Origin: Desulfurococcales archaeon | GTDB lineage: Archaea > Thermoproteota > Thermoprotei_A > Sulfolobales > Ignisphaeraceae | Assembly: GCA_027037025.1 (NCBI GenBank) | Contig: JALWBS010000107.1 | Location: 1-7,320 of the forward strand | Length of the DNA: 7,320 nt | Direction: 5' to 3' | Part shown: positions 6,078 through 7,320 of the stretch, piece by piece | How positions within the stretch are numbered: the first letter of the stretch is position 1 | Layout: each line of letters begins with the position of its first letter | Translations under genes and position numbers: made by a program | The notes under the pieces: model-generated | The model's database searches: none | Told to the model about the DNA's origin: nothing | What the model saw: only the letters and a program-made list of their open reading frames with translations

Positions 6078-6105
6078 GACTAAAAGCATTGGACTAAAGG
6101 CATTG
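6078..6105. repeat. 14-bp tandem repeat in the promoter region of the ATPase operon
   Basis: GACTAAAAGCATTG (6078-6091) is followed without gap by GACTAAAGGCATTG (6092-6105), one mismatch in 14. A weaker third copy, GATTAAAGCTGAT, starts at 6105. On the minus strand the repeats lie 30-57 bases before the GTG at 6048 and contain TTTTAG / TTTAG, which are AT-rich enough to be part of a TATA element. Position and tandem form suggest an operator for the ATPase-Toprim operon. No regulator gene next to it is obvious. Confidence 0.6.
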
Positions 6106-6257
6106 ATTAAAGCTGATAAAGTTCGTAAACCAGATGCGCAAGAAGATACATCGTTGTTGAGAGTCTCCCAAACATCGTTTCCACAACAACCCTTACTCAG
6201 TTGATGACTAGAGGCGATGCACGATTCCAAACCTCGAGCTCTCTTCGTTGATGTAAC

Positions 6258-6443
6258 CTAGCGAGCATGTTGTTGCGCTTCGCGCTTTTCGTCTCGACCC
6301 AACTCAGTTAGTAGTGCGTCGATGTCTATTATTTCTAGGGCTGTTACCTCGTTCGTCTCGGAGTCTCGGTACAGACGTATCAGCGGATGTATTGGCTCTC
6401 CAAGCTCGTAGCTCCTAGGCTCTCCAAACCTTATGTGCAGCAC
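6258..6443 (-). CDS. DUF2283-like small protein, N-terminus missing
   Basis: The 61 residues match the body of DUF2283 proteins, which are often antitoxins. VLHIRFGEP corresponds to the usual strand after YDxEAD, and LYRDSETNEVTALEII matches the conserved end strand with its Glu-Ile. The family normally has about 12 more residues (a Tyr-Asp start) before LHIRF. Upstream in this frame I read only GSGLSNGERLGV, which does not fit. The start is GTG 6443, with GGGGAGAGG 5-12 bases before it. It follows the truncated VapC by 28 bases. The most economical reading is an antitoxin gene whose 5' end was lost. Whether it is still made is unknown. Confidence 0.55.
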   Translation of the reverse strand: MLHIRFGEPRSYELGEPIHPLIRLYRDSETNEVTALEIIDIDALLTELGRDEKREAQQHAR

Positions 6444-6471
6444 ACCAAGCCTCTCCCCATTGCTGAGCCCG

Positions 6472-6804
6472 CTACCCGATCTCTTCCCCGTGTTTGGAAT
6501 CCCTAGGCTCAGCGTAGTCCTTTAGGATCGCTATGTTCAGCTCTAGGAGCATTCTAGTGAACTCCTCTAGTACGTCTATCGCGAAGTCTAGTCCCTTAGC
6601 CCTTATGTACTCCTTTAATTTGCTGAGCTTCCTTATGCCGAGCCTCGTTTGCGCTAAGCGCCTCACTATCACGAACTCCACCTCGTTAACTATCCCAGTG
6701 GTCACGGCTAGATCGGGGTACGAAGCCATGAGCTTCTCAGCCTCATCAGCACGCTCCCCCTCGAGAAGGTACTGTACAAACACGTTGGTATCCACAACAA
6801 TCAA
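6472..6804 (-). CDS. vapC: VapC-type PIN-domain toxin, truncated at the C-terminus
   Basis: The protein opens with MIVVDTN, the first PIN strand with catalytic D5, and keeps the second conserved acid in IVNEVEF (E41 or E43). VapC toxins are usually 130-140 residues and end with a DAxIAA helix and a TFDxxF strand that bring the remaining acids. This one stops at 110 residues after NIAILKDYAEPRD followed by SKHGEEIG, just where relatives continue towards LLPNDALIA. Lacking half the active site it is probably not an active RNase. TTG 6804 is the start, supported by AAGGTGTG just upstream. It lies 11 bases after its antitoxin gene, the normal VapBC arrangement. No other frame nearby restores the missing part, so this is a deletion and not a simple frameshift. 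Confidence 0.8.
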   Translation of the reverse strand: MIVVDTNVFVQYLLEGERADEAEKLMASYPDLAVTTGIVNEVEFVIVRRLAQTRLGIRKLSKLKEYIRAKGLDFAIDVLEEFTRMLLELNIAILKDYAEPRDSKHGEEIG

Positions 6805-6815
6805 CGATCACACCT

Positions 6816-7025
6816 TCACAACCTTTCAAACTCCGCCTCTAGCAAAAGCTCCTCAATCTCCTTCTCACTCGCCCTACCGAGAATGCCTCTGTACCTCCTG
6901 AGCTTCTCGATCCTATCCTCAACATCGATTATCCTCACAATCAGCTCCTTACCCTCGGGAATCTCTACTGGTTCTAGCGGCTTGAACACACCATTCTCGT
7001 ACCTAACTCTGATAACCCTAGACAC
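6816..7025 (-). CDS. vapB: AF2212-like (DUF104) antitoxin
   Basis: The 69-residue product reads IRVRYENGVFKPLEPVEIPE then GKELIVRI, the hallmark of AF2212/DUF104 antitoxins: a small DNA-binding beta domain at residues 3-33. The C-terminal half (RYRGILGRASEKEIEELLLE) is helical and would wrap the partner PIN toxin. The length is normal and it looks intact. Start GTG 7025 has no good ribosome site. A weak AT-rich element (CTATTT on the minus strand, 7060-7065) lies at TATA distance, so it may be leader-poor. The next gene, the VapC, follows after 11 bases. Such antitoxins neutralise the toxin and repress their own operon. Here the toxin is truncated, so the antitoxin may act alone or on the upstream PIN protein. 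Confidence 0.88.
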   Translation of the reverse strand: MSRVIRVRYENGVFKPLEPVEIPEGKELIVRIIDVEDRIEKLRRYRGILGRASEKEIEELLLEAEFERL

Positions 7026-7068
7026 TGTCTTCGCCCAGCAAAAACGCTTGTCTTCAGCTCAAATAGCT

Positions 7069-7320
7069 TCATCTAGAGCTTGGGATCTTGAAGAGCTCGC
7101 AACTCGACGGGAAGGTCAGTATCGTGTCTACGCCGTAGTGTCTACAGGTTAACGCTATGATCGCATCGCTCGGCAACAACCTACGCCTCATCATAGTCTC
7201 GTAGAGTTCCTGCTCTGTGTAGATGCTGAGCACCAACCTCATGTTCAACCTCTTGATGAGCTCCCTAACCGCATTAACAACCTCCTCCGGATACCCATGT
7301 CTCTCTATCCACCTCCTTAC
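7069..7320 (-). CDS. vapC: C-terminal part of a second VapC-type PIN toxin (runs off right edge)
   Basis: The 83 residues visible match the second half of a VapC. RRLLPSDAIIALTCRHYGVD is the classic helix with the third catalytic Asp (SDAIIA), and TILTF is the last strand. Where relatives read TFDxDF, with a final acid, this protein reads TFPSSCELFKIPSSR and then stops at TGA 7069, so the last conserved Asp is missing. No other frame in the next 60 bases restores it convincingly. The gene lies 43 bases before the AF2212-like antitoxin. Its own antitoxin would be beyond the window edge. Confidence 0.8.
   Translation of the reverse strand, partial: VRRWIERHGYPEEVVNAVRELIKRLNMRLVLSIYTEQELYETMMRRRLLPSDAIIALTCRHYGVDTILTFPSSCELFKIPSSR

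Noticed and set aside
6042..6230. 62-codon minus-strand ORF ending in a hydrophobic segment (MLLVVVVLRLW) that overlaps the ATPase start
   Set aside because: It begins at a TTG without ribosome site, has a composition unlike the neighbours, and covers the promoter and tandem repeat of the ATPase operon. A small membrane protein cannot be excluded, but I cannot support it.
1..7320. CRISPR array, insertion sequence ends, tRNA or rRNA genes
   Set aside because: I looked for regularly spaced repeats, transposase motifs, terminal inverted repeats and tRNA-like TTCGANNC arms on both strands and found none.

Overview
The window looks like chromosomal DNA of a hyperthermophilic archaeon, most likely a crenarchaeon (Thermoproteota). 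The reasons are frequent GTG and TTG starts preceded by GGTG or AGGTG ribosome sites, heavy use of ATA (Ile) and AGG/AGA (Arg) codons, short-leader TATA-type promoters, and toxin-antitoxin genes of the archaeal VapBC / AF2212-like type. This placement is inferred from style only; there is no rRNA or marker gene. Every gene I can support lies on the minus strand, so gene order runs from high to low coordinates.

Right part (7320 to 6258): a toxin-antitoxin island in poor repair. It holds the C-terminal end of a PIN-domain (VapC-type) toxin cut by the window edge, an intact AF2212/DUF104-like antitoxin, a second VapC that stops before its last catalytic acidic residues, and a DUF2283-like small protein that lacks its usual N-terminus. 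The last two abut as if a deletion had joined them.

Middle part (6257 to 4066): a short spacer with a 14-bp tandem repeat precedes an ABC/SMC-type (AAA_15/AAA_21-like) ATPase. That gene overlaps by TTGA with a 225-residue protein that has a Toprim-like layout. This arrangement recalls two-gene OLD/Toprim nuclease modules. A small gene readable only with one frame change follows.

Left part (3756 to 1): after a non-coding stretch with a clear TATA box and a 9-bp tandem repeat comes an apparent four-gene operon. It encodes (1) a second, different ABC/SMC-type ATPase; (2) a possible PIN/NYN-like protein of about 276 residues, readable only with a +1 shift and a later compensating -1 shift; (3) a winged-helix protein with two CX4C pairs; and (4) an ORC/STAND-like AAA ATPase whose C-terminal part lies in a shifted frame and runs off the window. 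ATPase, putative nuclease, winged-helix protein and second ATPase together are the best candidate here for an undescribed defence or DNA-maintenance system.

A recurring feature is four apparent frameshifts, each near a short A/T homopolymer. They may be sequencing errors, real gene decay, or (less likely) programmed frameshifts; the sequence alone cannot decide.
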